Counted from the stretch's first letter, positions 1-37,845 are shown. The stretch: DNA of 64,000 nucleotides from Apostichopus japonicus (GCF_037975245.1 NC_092576.1:10373501-10437500); one strand, 5' to 3'. Made by a program: numbers and translations. The notes: generated from the sequence alone by a model not told the origin.

Positions 1-46
1 AGTTTGGTTTTCGTGCACAGGTTCTTTCCTGGGCGACTTTTTCTTA

Positions 47-68
47 AAAAAAAAAAAAAAAAAAAAAA
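47..68. repeat. poly(A) tract
   Basis: An uninterrupted run of about 21 A lies in the intron upstream of the first EGF exon. No retroelement body is visible next to it. Confidence 0.8.
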
Positions 69-173
69 CTACCATTTGCAATTCCTTTTTAACATGATAG
101 GGCACATTGCTCTAGCTCTACACATTTTAAGAAATATATATAACACTTCTTATATTTGTTTTCTTTTGTATAG

Positions 174-2180
<2,007 letters not shown>

Positions 2181-3400
2181 TATCGACGGTGACGAGTTTG
2201 TTAGTAATAATTATAAATCAAATTCTGATGCTTTATGAATAAATTACCAACACATATATCGGGGGTTGAGCCTTGCAAGGCTTTGTCTGTTTAGAATACA
2301 GAGTCCATCCCAAATCCCAAATAAAATGATAGAGACATGCTAAATAACCGTACTGTCTTTTCTTTTCAATAATTTAACGGTCTCCGCCTTTTCTGAGTAA
2401 TTCAGTGATTCTAACGACTTTTTATCAGGAGCAATTTCTCCAATATTCCCTCGAAAACTAGATCTAGATTAGGCCCCGGGGGAAAACAATTATTTCATAA
2501 GGTTCTTTTTTGTTCAATTTTTTTTTTTAATGGCTTTAAGACTTCATTTTCTTTAAAGTAGAATTCATTAAACTTGATTTAAAATCAATGTATACATTCT
2601 TTATGTCTTCTATTTATTAATTCGTTTTCTCGGGCAACGCATTTGACCCCGAACCCATGGAAATATACCCCCCCCCCCCCTCCTCGACCATGCATATAAT
2701 TCATTATGCTACTAACTTATTATTTGAAGACTACTTTCTCAATGTTTAATGTAATACGAAAAGCTTATGGCAAACTGTTTTATGGGGGGGGGGTGGGGTG
2801 ATGGGGGGTCCACAACTTCAAACTGAGTTTTTTATCATCCTTTCTTAAGTATCAGTCTTTAAGGTGTGCCGCCCTCTCTTTCTGGTGTATACAATGGTGT
2901 TAACACCAGGCTTCCTCAAAGGCCAAAATACAACAATACACATTGGAATTTGTAAGAAGAGAGTTTGTAGAGGGAGAAGAGAGGCAGGTATTCCAAGTAC
3001 GTGTGAACCAAACATGTCTGTTTGTCATACAAACGTTAGAACTCGACACAAAATGAAAGTTTGATGATGATATTTCAATTTGTGTGCAAAAAAACAAAGT
3101 TAAATGGCGTCACTAAACCTGGCACAAAATGTTTGGACTAATCAAAAATGGTTGTGCGCCACATTAACATTAGTGAATCGATGACAATAACAATAACATT
3201 AACGTATCGTTCATATCACCAAGTTGTCACCTCGGTTCAAAATTGGTATTTAAATCCATTAACAATCGAAAGCAGAACATGAATATGAATATGATTGTAA
3301 ACTATTCAAATGAGCGACAGATGGGAATCGAAGAAAAAGATAAAAAGAAAACAATGCAATTGAAAGCTTCGCGTGAAACTCCGAGTTACAACTACTAGTG
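2181..3400. other. intergenic, 3' UTR and no recognisable gene
   Basis: The first ~150 bp are probable 3' UTR with AATAAA at 2238 and 2320. The remainder has G/C homopolymer runs (near 2670 and 2785) and AT-rich sequence. I see no exon with coherent splice sites. Confidence 0.5.
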
Positions 3401-3422
3401 TTCCACTAGTTTCAACTAGTAT

Positions 3423-3426
<4 letters not shown>

Positions 3427-3495
<69 letters not shown>
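3427..3495. repeat. (TA)n microsatellite
   Basis: About 70 bp of pure TA beside the left inverted end of the Penelope-like fragment. Confidence 0.95.
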
Positions 3496-3497
<2 letters not shown>

Positions 3498-3807
3498 AAT
3501 AACGGAAAAACTGTTAAACAACTATGCTGCATTTAGAGAAAGGCTGGATCTCGAGTGAGATACAATAATTGAATTAGGTAAGTGATTGGAAGTAAAACAG
3601 CCAATGTTTGGTTTTTGCAGAGCTTTCGAGCAAAACTAGCTCTTCTTCAGTGCATGATCACCGAAAGTGACAAGGAGTAGCAGGAATTGAAACTCTTTCA
3701 TAGAGGAGATGTCGGCATGGTTGTAAGGGCAAAGCGACTTACTGATTTCTGCTGAATTGAGCAGAAGTTTTAGAAATTCGGATTATTTTAATCCGCGTCG
3801 GATTATT

Positions 3808-4245
3808 TTAATCCGATTCCGTCGTAATTGTAAAGGAATTGTTTTGGTTTATCTGGGACGGCAAATCGTTTCTGATGTTTAAACCGAATGGTGCCGTGGT
3901 CTTTAGGTTTAGTTCCCAGAAATTTTCTTTCGCTTTCCTAGATTTATCTGTCCAAGAATCGTTCTGGTCAATGGCAATAACACGCAAATTCTCAATTGAA
4001 TGATTTTGGAGATTGAAGTGATTTGCAACAGGTTGGTAGATCTTTTTTGTTTTGATCGCCGATCTATGTTGTGTCATTCTCATTCTAAGAGTGTTTTTTG
4101 ACTCTCCAATGTATTGTAAGTTACAAATATTGCAGTAGATGAGGTAAATGACATTTTTGGATAGGCAGTTAATTTTGTGCCGAATTTGGAACGTGCGTTT
4201 GGTTTGGTTGCTCTGAAAGGCCCCGGTCGAATCGACATATATATA
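3808..4245 (-). pseudogene. GIY-YIG endonuclease domain of a Penelope-like element
   Basis: The minus-strand frame is open for about 145 codons. It contains VIYLIYCNICNLQYIGES, i.e. the paired IY and YIG motifs with a CxxC between them, as in Penelope-like elements. LRMRMTQHRSAIK follows, then VANHFNLQNHSIENLRV, then a FWELNLKT(x6)GLN tail. In this family the domain nicks DNA for target-primed reverse transcription. No upstream RT domain is present: the frame runs into (TA)n sequence, so the copy is truncated. The family call is from motif recognition and is fairly secure. Confidence 0.75.
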
Positions 4246-4347
4246 GGTTGGAGTCTATCTTGGCGCAGGTTGGCGTCTATCTTGGCGCAGAGTGCTCTAT
4301 GCCCATTGGACAGAGCGGAATATATGTTGATACTAGATGAGACTAGT

Positions 4348-4349
<2 letters not shown>

Positions 4350-4395
<46 letters not shown>
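4350..4395. repeat. (TA)n microsatellite
   Basis: About 46 bp of TA beside the right inverted end of the Penelope-like fragment. Confidence 0.95.
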
Positions 4396-4398
<3 letters not shown>

Positions 4399-4513
4399 GC
4401 ATAAGTTCCCTGCAAGTATTTACAGGGGTCCCCTGACGTCGTAGCCCTTTGGCCACTTTCCTCATCCACCTGTTGTATATTCCGGCACTTGATATAAACC
4501 CTCGTGGGCCGAT

Positions 4514-26981
<22,468 letters not shown>

Positions 26982-29900
26982 CCTCGAAATGTGAGATTTA
27001 ATTCAAGTTTACTCCAAATATCCGCATACCAACTTCAAATCCGATAAATAATAACGGCAACACAGCCAATCAAGCACATGCCATAAACATACAGTTATTG
27101 AAACGACTATCTGCGTGGTCAATTGAAAAAGGAATCACCTAAACCTACGCAGATAAATAATAATTATGCACAAATGTCACAGTGCCAGTCCATACTAATG
27201 CACCGACCTTTTCTTGTCTTTTTCTTTCGTTAGTCGAACAAACTTATCAAAACCACATACTTTCCATGACCAGGACCAAACGAATCTGTTATATCGGAAC
27301 TGTACAGAGTTTTTTTTATATTTATTATTTATATTTAGAGGTTGTCTGCCGTAGTCTTAAACGTAAACCTTCAAAGTAAACCAAAGATAATGGCAGACCA
27401 ATGTCTGTCGTAATATGTGACAATAGGCATCGATAATATGGGTTTACCCATGCCAAAGGTGAACCACTTAAGGCGGTACAATGTGTTTACATTTTGCGCC
27501 ATTGTGCGTACGTGAGGTAAACTCCAATTCAACTTTGTCGGACGCTAATCTTCTCATCTATCGATCGAATTAGACGCCTTGTTTACTTGTTAAATCACTG
27601 TCCGTTTTACTAGCCCTGTTTCTGTATGTTTAGTCTTTATTTAGCCATCGGATTAGAGATAGTTCAAGAAACAGGCGGAGAGCCGACTGAGAACCCCCTA
27701 AGTGAAAGTTTTGACATTTTTTTTTTCTGTGCCAGGTAATTAAGAGAATTGAAATGTTTATCCAAAGAGCAAAAATAAAAGAACACATACATACACACAC
27801 GGCATGCACACACCAATAATAACACGGCCGTACATACGACACTTTGTAGTTATGTACGTGGAAAATATTATAGTCACTATGTCATTGAAATAACAAATAG
27901 GTAACAATACCGATATGGCATTCAAAATGCGTTATCTATATATATATATATATGAAACGACGCTTACCAACACTTTAAATCGCGATAAAAATAAAATGTC
28001 CTGCTTATATGTACTTAGGCCTACATCGACAGTATGAGCAGTTTATACATATTCTTTTTCCTTGTCAGAAAAAAAGGTAAGAACTATTTGTATTGTCAGT
28101 ATGAGTGCTTTGAAGCATCATATGAGAGAACAGTATAGAGTGATATTAGCATTAGAATCAGATAAAAAAAGGTTAGGAACTATGTGTACTGTCAGTACAA
28201 GTGCTTTGAAGCATGGTATGGAAGGAGAGCATCGAGTGGTGTTAGCATACTTAAATCGTCGCAACTGGCGACTTTATTTGGTAAACTGTATGTGTGTTTG
28301 CGAATGCACGCGTACTGTTGTTTCCAGTCAATGTTCCAATTAATTGCAATCATTGTCAGTCATTTTCCAGATAAATTACCAATCCCCGTGGAGTATGTAT
28401 AACAACTCCCTGGTATAACCAGTGAGTCACTTTCATAAATTATAGTTCGCTGTTATCCTTGGGAATGCATAACGTGGGTCTCCAAGAAAAAGTTCGGGCA
28501 GCAGGGTTCTATAGTAAACATAATCCGAGGCTTAGGAAACAATGAAGTTAACTGACGTCGTAATTAAACTCAACATTAAGCAGCTGTGAATCAAGAAGAA
28601 TCTTAGAAATTCCATGACAAGTACATTTGGGTATTAACAACTGCAAATATTTTTTCCAATCAATTTTAAATTTCCTATGGAATAGTATATTACGCTTTTA
28701 CCTTGTCATTGAAAACGTGACGTGTAATGCAATGTCTATGTGAATACTACTGGGTTGCGTGTGTGTGTGTGTTCTGTTTTGATTTTTATGTGGCAGACGT
28801 GCAATATAGCAATATATGAGGCATTTTTGATATTATCCTTTGTTAATATTTTCAAAATTATTATTATGATTAATTTTTGCTATTGTATATCGTCAAGTCT
28901 TTGCCATAATAATAAACTTATACAAAGACATAAATATGACACTTAATTACTGATTGATTACAAATATTCATAGAGCATAGCACAATTATTAAAAGTCTCT
29001 CTTGGGAGATTGTATGATAGAAGTCCTCGATGTTTACCATGATCTAAATATTTCTTAACTTGTAACAGAAATGTTAATTTATACAAAAACTCGTTAACGT
29101 TGGGAATGCTCATATTTCATTTCTTCTTGAATATATAGTATATATATAAAATATATATATCTTCCAAATAAATAGAGCATGGTACGTAAACCTGTCATGC
29201 CTATTATAATTTATGACAGTAACGATACCATAACATAATATTACATCAGTCTGGAAGAAGAACATGTCACAAGAAACTGTTCAAGATATCAAGCTTTAAT
29301 TACAGTACACTTTGGTACCAAACAGCTATTTCATATTGATGAGGTTATGATCGATACATCTGTTGCTTTCGTTTCGTAAAAAATCAATACTAAAATCAGA
29401 ATTTTAACAGGTAAAATGTTTCAGAATGAATTGACTGGCAGACAATACAGAAAGAGTTAGAGTCACAAACATGGCAACTTGTCCTTCACGTGTTTGGCTC
29501 ATATTCTTCTTTATTCGTTTCTGTTCTTTTATAAAGGAATTGGACATTGTATTTTCATTTTCATTGATTGTTAGGAGATGATTGTCAAATCAAACTGGTC
29601 GTGTATTTCGCTGATGACAAATGCTTGCATCAACCGGTTTTCTCAGTGTTGAAATTGATTTCTTTTGGAAGCTATCGGTGTGTATATCATATACAATCTT
29701 GCATGGAATATATGCAATATATAAATATAATTATATATTCTCTTCGGTATTTATTATTCAAGTATTTGGAATGCCATAATGTGCGAGTGTTGGGTAACCT
29801 TTTCAATCACAACAGATAGCCTAAGGCTTAACAACTTACTTCCAAATACTTGAAATATTTCTCGAAACGTTTTGCAGGAATCTGAACAAAATATGCCGTG

Positions 29901-30012
29901 ACCATTCGACCGCGTTACAATGATTCCGTAAGGATTACTTGCGTTAACGTGTACTAATCACTTTAGCTGATTCACTCAGTTATAACACCTAATGGTATTC
30001 TATGTGTAAACA
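26982..30012. other. intergenic region between the divergent RFX and SMP-A genes
   Basis: The two genes point away from each other, so this ~3 kb should hold both promoters. I see no coding exon. The only structured piece is the ~95-bp tandem dimer near 28068-28258. No TATA box or known operator could be assigned with confidence. Confidence 0.5.
28068..28258. repeat. imperfect tandem dimer of ~95 bp
   Basis: AAAAAAGGTAAGAACTAT (from ~28069) and AAAAAAAGGTTAGGAACTAT (from ~28164) start two similar blocks. Both contain GTCAGTAyrAGTGCTTTGAAGCAT-like sequence. An ORF crosses both copies but shows no recognisable protein. Confidence 0.6.
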
Positions 30013-32137
30013 ATGGAGTCCATTGCCAAACTCAAGAGTGGAATCATTCGATGTGTTCTTACTCTTTATGTTTTATCATTGTTACTGTGTTGCTCTACCG
30101 TCCAAGGTTGCGGGGATTTCACAAACCCTTGCATAATGCCACCTGGTTCAATCTTTAATGATGGCTGTTTCAATTTTTCTGTCTTCAAAAACAACAACTC
30201 GTTTTACAACAATCAGTCTTTTCTGCCGCCTTATCTGCAAACATATCGGAATTCGCTGACAATTTCATGGCATGCAACGCAGAGCCAAACGACATTCTTT
30301 CAATTCAGTAATTTCCTAAGTGGCGTGGTTGGCGGTGAAAGACTAGTCACAGGTGCCATTTTTTATTGGCAAATGTATCGAATGCTCTCGGAATTGAAAT
30401 CATTATGGTTTGAAATGACTGGTTACAAGTCTACTACCATGTACCCGGATCAGACGACGAGAAACAAGATATTCCACGATCTCTTAGGTGAGGCTATATT
30501 TGAAAGTCTGTCCGTTACTAACGACACAAGAATGATGCGTCAAGAGAGAATCATCGAATATTTGAACCGTATAACAGCGTACCTTCTGAGCGACAATGTA
30601 GACATTAACATCACATCAGAGGATGGCTATTCGAGAGTGGCTTTTACATCCCTATTTACGTTTCTTGATCCCGTCAGTATGGATTTGAAATCCGTTCAAT
30701 TGCCGGAATCTGTCAATAAAGATATTATTAAATCTTTCGATTTTCAACAAATAACGACGGCCACGATATGGAATAAAGTAATGGAAATTCATGAGGGCTT
30801 ACGTACTGAAACCTACACGGTACTCAAGGATGACAAATACCAGAATGAATTCATCGACAAGTATTCTGTGTGTCCTTCTGAAATACTTCTCGAGTCGAAT
30901 GTTGACCTTCCAAATCTAAACGGCGTTCATCGCAGTCTAGAAGAAATTGCAAAGTACTGGTATTTTACAACGACCACAGAAGCATCCTTAACAATGCCAA
31001 ATCATCAATTTACTTATCCTTCAGACGTAAATGAGACAAAAGTTGTCTCTACTCAAAGTACAAGATACATGTCCCCGACCGGAAGAAATCCAGATACCCC
31101 GGGAACCTCACAATCTGCCTGCAAGATACAGTTTTGCTCTATTTTACCACTCACTCATTTCATAGACGTCGTAACACTCGAAATCCATATTTCCGCTGAG
31201 TCTATACTGCAGGTTGTTGGAGCTGACCTTTATACATTGCCTGCTGTTATTGTAGGGGTCTTTGAAGAGGGAGTAGAAAAAGTAAAACAACACATGATTG
31301 AACAAAATGTTACCACCGAGAAACTTCTAACCAACATTACTCAAAGTCCAATCGGACTATCACTTTTACGTCAAGTTGAATTTCATCTCGGGTATTTCCA
31401 ATACCTTTTAAAACTCAATAAATGTATCGATACAATTACCAACACATCGGAATCGGCAAATACATATAGCGACGATATCCTCAGTTTCTACAAAGAATGG
31501 AGTTTTGCGTCGTTATTGGTTGCATTCACCTATAAGACGAACCATTCTGATATTTTAAACCAACACCTTAATCTACTGACTGCGTATTATTTTGGTTACG
31601 ACTTAAGTCGTGTTTATGATGTTTCCGCGTTCCATGCACTTAAACCGCATGAGCAGATATCAATCCTAAATCCTTTACAGTGGACTGGGCAGTTACCAAA
31701 AGAGTTTTTACCGTACGTTAATGTTTCGATACTCGATGCTTTTGATATAGAGATACCTATCCAGTTTGACGAAAGTGGTTCTTTATCTCCAGGAGGATTT
31801 TACGAAACATTTTGCGAAGAATTACAGTCTTCGTTAAGTACTGTGTGTAAACTGAACATATATAATTTTTTCGAATCCTATTTGACTACATATTTGAACA
31901 GAATAAAGACTGTTTTGCAAGAAGTTGCTAACTATTGGGCGGTTACATATTATTTTGAAAGTCCTGACTCTGATCCATCGTGTGGCACGTCATTTACGAA
32001 TATATATACCACAATTTCGGATGACAATTATCTTAAAATGACCAAGGGATTTCGAAACACGAAAGCCACTGATGATCCTGGTGTTACATCAGAGGGTAAC
32101 CCCTGGACCAGCTATGGAGCGCCATCTGTTCAATCAG
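30013..32137 (+). CDS. SMP-A: secreted multi-module protein, large first coding exon (708 aa, two modules)
   Basis: The ATG at 30013 opens a signal peptide (hydrophobic residues 11-31, ending CCSTVQG). A splice donor CAG|GTAAGT ends the exon at 32137 in phase 1; the frame beyond it to 32202 is probably intron. Two modules of ~326 residues can be seen. They share EEIAKYW (~310-316) with QEVANYW (~636-642) and each carries a helical first half (FYWQMYRMLSELKSLW at 117-132; HLGYFQYLLKLNKCI at 458-472). Cysteines cluster at the module ends (C370/C375, C600/C612, C657). There are about eleven N-glycosylation sequons and a Thr-rich stretch at 319-323. It is paralogous to the four genes downstream. 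I do not recognise the family. Later exons probably lie beyond 32202. Confidence 0.8.
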
Positions 32138-32623
32138 GTAAGTTTTCACATACCAACAACAATAAGGGAAATCAAGATCACAAGGAAACTGATAGTTTCT
32201 AAAACGAAACATTGAAAGCGTGAAGAAAATAATTTGTTATTGTTTACCCACCGCTCTATAAATAATCCGTTGAAAACACATGATCAATAATAACAAATTC
32301 CTTCTCATTCCATATCGATAATTATTATATGATATCAGAAAATATTTCACATAACTTGCGTCAAGTTTAAATCTAAATTGCTAGCCTAATGAACAAATGC
32401 AACCACCTAAAAGGAAATCAATCATTTTAAATGATGCAAAGATAAACTAGAAAAAAAAAACTATTGCGATATTACTGTAAAATACAAACACAAGGATATC
32501 TGTATCCCAAACTAAGCTGTGCCAAATCCTAGATCGCGTATTCGCAAGTTACCAAGGAAAACAAAAATCATTGTCTTTTCTTTAATTTATCGGTATATAC
32601 TGTCTAGATAAACATGATATCTA

Positions 32624-35600
32624 TACACTCTAAAAAAAAATTACATAGGTTGTGTAAAATTCTACACAACCGCTGTGTAACTAGTGCACCTATCAACCTT
32701 GTGTAGAAACTACACAACTGTTGTGTAAGTGATCATTTGCACAACAGTTGTGTTAAATCTACTCACAGTTGTGTATATCCCAATACACAATACTTGTGTA
32801 AATTGTACACAACCAGTTTGCAATTTCAGCACACCTTGTGTAAAAAAACATACACAAGTTGTGTTAATTCTACACAACCTTTTTACAATTGACTAGTGTA
32901 ATGTACACAACTTTGAGCACATATTACACATACTTTGTCCAGTCTTAACACATTCTGTAGCTATAGTTCATAGCACAGAGCATAAGTATCAATTAAAAAA
33001 TAATATCCAGTATAGACTATACACAGCCTCAATGTTTTGGTATGTATCAACCATGTCCGGAATAAGGTTATCAGTTCTCCTGTTGTGCTTTACATATCTT
33101 TGGATGTTATAAATAGTAGCTTGCTAATTGTGTGGATTCTACAGTAAGACCTGTGTTAAACTTAACTGCAAATTGCTTAACTATAGATGTACAGTAGGAC
33201 ACTATTCACGATACAAAAAAGGATATCAATTTTCTTGGTATATATTTATTTTGGGGAGATCAAAACAAATGCTCTCCATTACAATGAATAAAACCGTAAA
33301 ACATATAATAAAGAGAAGAAAAGTTGATGGAATTCAGCGACTTACGTAACATAACAAGAAATAAAACAGAAATATGTACTTTAATAGATATAAACTATAA
33401 ATCAATGGATTGGTCATTTCCACATCATCATTGAAAGAATAAGTTGTAGGCTATTCTTCCTTTGAAACAAGTAATGGGTTTTACAATATTCACCATCATG
33501 GAAGTCACCCATAACACCATCAGTGCTCCCCCTATGTTCATTGACACATTCTACAAAGCCAGGACTCTCAAAAATAAGTTTGATGACATCTTTGATAGGA
33601 ACAGTAGTAGAAAACACGAGGGGTTGGCACCTGCATCACATTCCCATTAGTTATATCAGTTCTTGGTGCATACCCTAATGTTTTCTGTTTCTCAATAGGT
33701 TGGATAAAATTCTTTGATGCCAGCAGATACTGCAGTTGCTTGTAATCTGTCTCTATGTCATAAAACGGTTTTTGACAAAGTGAAAACTTCTCAAAGAGCT
33801 CAAGAACAGGCTCACTGTTAGTATCAACATTCTGGCTATGCAAAAATGCTTTTGTGTTTTCTTTTAGACTTCCAACAAGGTCATCAAAAGGCTGAGACAC
33901 ATCTTGCACCATAGTTGACACTGAACTTTGAGACACACTACTGAAAGATTTAAGTTTGCAAATTAGCATGAGAGCTCGTTCCTTAACTTGCTGTTCATCA
34001 AGGTGATCCCACTCTTCATTATATGCATCATCATCACTATCTTCATCCATGTCATCAATGCAAATGTCATCTTGCTGTATGTTTCCTATCACAGCCTCCA
34101 CAGGCAAATCATCATCTTGCTCTTGGATATGTTCTCCATTGCAAATATTAGGCATTGTGTGTTGTTTAATGATGTGCCTTTTGAAGCTGTAACTTTTCCA
34201 GAAGCTTTGCTGACATCCATTTTGTTCACACACTGCAATAGATCTAAAATCACTTCCTCTAAGCAAAGAAAAGGCTCTGAAATGTGCAAAGAGCCCCTTT
34301 ATGCCACCATTAACTTCAGTTTGACAGTGGAAACACTCTAGCGCCATTGTTAATACAAAATTATATATTTCTTTGTAGTGTTTACTTGTTTTGCTAACTC
34401 CCTGGCAGTAATAACAGCTTCCTTATCAAAGTTTGTGGGATCAGAGAGAGCTTTATTATTTGTCCTGTTTGATTTTGTTCAAACCCTTACTGCACCTCCA
34501 CTTGAAAAAAAAAATCATCACCGTTTCTTTTCCTTCATTCTTCAGGGCCTCAAAGTTCCTCATAAACGTGATTCTCGGTCCAACTTTTGGGAACGTTCTT
34601 TTATTTCTTCCTTTCCCAGCAACAGGAAATTGTCTATGTCAATCTCATTTTCTAAAATTAAAAGAAAAAGATGATTTACTTGAAGTGTTACAAACAAGAT
34701 ATGGAATGGTCAAAATGACAGTTATTAACTGAACTGGTACTAAAGGTGTGTATGCTGGAACATCCACATGCCCTTCATTACTTTGGAGGTATTCCCTGTT
34801 ACTATCAGCACATAGAAATTGTTTCTTTTGCAAATCTGTGAACTAGCCGTTCATTGTCATTAATGAAAACTTATACCATAACTTCTGCACTTACAGATGG
34901 TCAGAGTGCATGACAAAACTACACAGAGGGATAAGCTTTGATAGGATTTTAGAGGCCCAAACTGAAAACACTCAGCCTTTAATGCAAATGCACACAAGAT
35001 TGCCCTATGCATTCAATATCCCCTTTCCCAACTTAAGGGAAAGCTGTAGTAATTAATCAATGATTTCTAATATATTGAAAAAATAGGTCAAGGCTTCTAG
35101 CCTCTGCTATACAGTATTAACATTAGCATTCTTGGGTTACAATAGCAATTGCCTAATCTATGTGAATTTCTATTGTGATATTTATGCAAACTTCAACAGC
35201 AACATGCCGAAAACATCGGTTCATATAGTTCACTACATAGGCCTAGCCTACACTACGCTCTGCACGCGACTTACGTAATTTAAACTTACTGTAGTCCACA
35301 GCAGATTCATAATGCTCTATGAAAAGTTCTGTTGGAATCCTGCTGGAGTATAATCAAAGTTTGATTTGAATACAGTAACCAATTTAGTGCTGTGCTTGGT
35401 AGTTAAAGGCTAGATGAACAGCTAAACAGCAAAACTGCTGTACATAGTTGGTTGGGATTTTGATTGACTATAGCCTATTGACGAATGTGATCTGATCGCT
35501 GCATTGATGATTGCGCAAGGTGTCAGCCTGCATCGTTGACGCTAGCAGCCACAAAGTCCAATTGCATAACGCAGCTGATAATAGTAAAATATGATCAACT

Positions 35601-36930
35601 ACGTAGTTTAATGACCGTTGTTAGTAGCCACTAGCTTCAAACAAGAAAGCTGTTTAGCTGGTGCCACAGAAGTATACATACTTCCATCAAATGTCAATGA
35701 ATCAGCATCCTAGGAAAATATTATAAGCCTACAGGATGAAAATGGGTTCAGAAAATGAAGCAGACATGCACTCATAATACTTAGCAAATTTAGAAAACTT
35801 AGTTGCCCTTCTCATTAACAAGAATGTAGAATTATAGGCCTCAACTTTATAAAAAGGCCGTTACAGGGGAAATATTCAACTACATCATCAGCTCCAAGTC
35901 CAAGGGCTTAGAGTATAAGAAGCATATGTATTAAACCTGGCACCTGAGCAACATCAATTTTTCAAACTAAGGGGAGAATTCCTGGGAACAACCTTGGTTT
36001 GTTTTGTGTAGGCTAAGATTTAGAAGTAAGACATCAAATCAGGATAGGTCTATCTTCATGAGCCAGGATTGTACTTGTAGCCTCTACTCTAGTCATGAGT
36101 AATTTTCTCTTTCAAATCAAAATAAAAAAAACCTATAATGCAGGATTTTAGAAATATCCTATGATATTTTAAAAGGAGATAAATAAGTGCAATAGATTCG
36201 GCGCAGCCGTTTACTTTGATAAATAAAACGCTTTCGTTGGTAAACAAACTATACCTAGGCTATAGGCCTACTACTGTACTAGATATAGGCCTATGCCTAT
36301 ACTGTGTAACGTTAGGTCTAACGTTAGTAATTATTACTTGTACTAGGCCTATTACTAGTCTGTACACTACATTGTACGACTACGTGAGCCTGTGATTTGC
36401 ATGAAGTTGCGTTGGCAAACCAAATTAGTTTCAAGAAATATTTTCAACTTACCTTCATATATGTCCTGCATATAAGAAAGACCCCATTCCTTGAGTTTTT
36501 CTTGGACAAAGTTCATAGTTGACAGGTAAAAAATAGGTAATTATAACAGCAGACCGGTTACCAGCGTAAGTATTGATGACTGATAGAACGGCGTCAGTAA
36601 AGTGCAGTGCAGTGATATATAAAATTCCCGGGCGGCAGTTTATTGCCAGATAAGGCTACGAAATCTTAAAAAAACATTTTTACTCAACTTAAAAATCCAG
36701 GAAAAATTAAAAGTAAAGTGCAAATGAAATTATAAACTGATTTTAATTTTATAATCTGCTTACAGTACTGAATAAATTAATACATTGAAATTAAAGCAGG
36801 AAAGTGGTTGTGTAACTGACGAACATAGCTCGAACTACACAACCAAGTGTTAGTTTCAATTACAATTGTGTAAAATGACATTTACACAGAGCCTGTGTAG
36901 AAATATTTACACAACTGTTTTAAGAGTGTA
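32624..36930 (-). mobile_element. ~4.3-kb DNA transposon with TACACTC ends and TTGTGTA subterminal repeats (degraded)
   Basis: The left end TACACTCTAAAA (32624-) and the right end TTTTAAGAGTGTA (36918-36930) are inverted repeats. The left ~320 bp contain about 18 copies of TTGTGTA or TACACAA in both orientations, and the right ~100 bp contain several more. CACTC termini with dense subterminal repeats suggest a CACTA/EnSpm-like element. A TA at each edge may be a 2-bp target duplication. It carries a broken SAM/zinc-finger gene on the minus strand (separate entry). No transposase catalytic domain was identified. Confidence 0.7.
33395..36516 (-). pseudogene. transposon-borne SAM-domain plus C2H2 zinc-finger gene, frameshifted
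   Basis: Exon 1 (36516-36453) encodes MNFVQEKLKEWGLSYMQDIY and splices at GAAG|GTAAGT. The next exon starts at 34651 after TTTTAG and continues in frame as EENEIDIDNFLLLGKEEIKE, which is a SAM domain. A 1-nt frameshift precedes PKVGPRITFMRNFEALKNEG, the SAM end. A linker (ALSDPTNFDKEAVITARELA) follows. Then an ORF at 34347-33568 starts MALECFHCQTEV and has a C2H2 pattern (CEQNGCQQSF, then FKRHIIKQH). It continues after another shift as VIKLIFESPGFVECVNEHRG and DFHDGEYCKTHYLF, and after a third as NDDVEMTNP. This layout matches a repeat-associated ORF family common in fish and invertebrate genomes (recalled, not searched). Confidence 0.7.
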
Positions 36931-37820
36931 AACTCGTATAGTTATTGATAAACTTACTCATGAATCAGACTTTAATAACCACAACGATAACATCAACATT
37001 TATTCTTGTTAAACGATGCATTCAGCTGGTGATCATTTGATGGAAACAGCGATTTTTAGCAAATGTTTGATATGCAAGATGAGGATTTTACATATTTGAC
37101 GGTAAGTTACAAGGAAAACGGGCAAAGGGAGCAAAGTTTTGTGGAAAACCGTCAATTTTTCATAAATACCATGTGTATAGTTTGGGTAATAAGACTACTA
37201 GTAGACCACCCCCCCTTTTTTCTGCAGTAATTGTATTTCAGACTTACTTTAAGTTTGAAATCTCAAGAGAAAAAGAAAAAGAAAAAGAAATTTGCCCTTT
37301 TGCTGAAGAACGTTTAAATACTGGAATGGTACATAATTCATGGAAGATCCACTATGCTGCAAAGTTTTTAGGTAACTCTGTGGTTTGTTCTTCAAAATGA
37401 AACTTCACGATATGTCAAGTCACACCTCTCGAGTACTTGATTGCTTTCGAAGTCGCTTATATTGATCTTTGTAGTGAATTCCGAAAACCTGACATTGATA
37501 TTGAATTTGAAATTTTGAAATTTTTTGAAATTTTTGATTGATTAATAGCTTTCCAATGTTAAGACTCTCTCTACTTTCAAGTCAATAAATTAAGTCACAT
37601 GATTATGATTTTAATAAATCGATCTGAGAACATCAAACAATGCCGATGACAAGGATCTAATCAACACATTTCCAATAATGTAAAATTAGTTAATACGAGA
37701 AATCAATATTTACTGTAACGATTTCAATCTTTCATTTCGATATGTTTGACATTGTACGGGCGAAACATTTTACGTTTGTCGATTAATTTATTTTTAATCA
37801 ATACCTGTTCTGCCATTGCT
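36931..37820. other. intergenic or intronic, nothing recognised
   Basis: AT-rich sequence with short ORFs only. If SMP-A has 3' exons, this would be part of an intron of that gene. Confidence 0.4.
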
Positions 37821-37845
37821 CGTTGCTGCATAGTGAGCTCTCATC

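Larger units (their letters stand above)
3402..4352 (-). mobile_element. Penelope-like retroelement fragment bounded by inverted ends and (TA)n tracts
   Basis: The minus strand carries a GIY-YIG endonuclease tail (separate entry). CCACTAGTTTCAACTAGTAT at 3402-3421 and its near inverse ATACTAGATGAGACTAGTGG at 4330-4349 face each other. (TA)n tracts lie next to them, at 3427-3495 inside the left copy and 4350-4395 outside the right copy. Penelope-like elements often carry terminal repeats in inverted orientation. The reverse transcriptase is missing, so this is a 3' remnant. It sits immediately 3' of the RFX gene, pointing the same way. Confidence 0.6.

Noticed and set aside
33988-34347. 117-codon plus-strand ORF
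   Set aside because: Antisense shadow of the zinc-finger pseudogene in the transposon.
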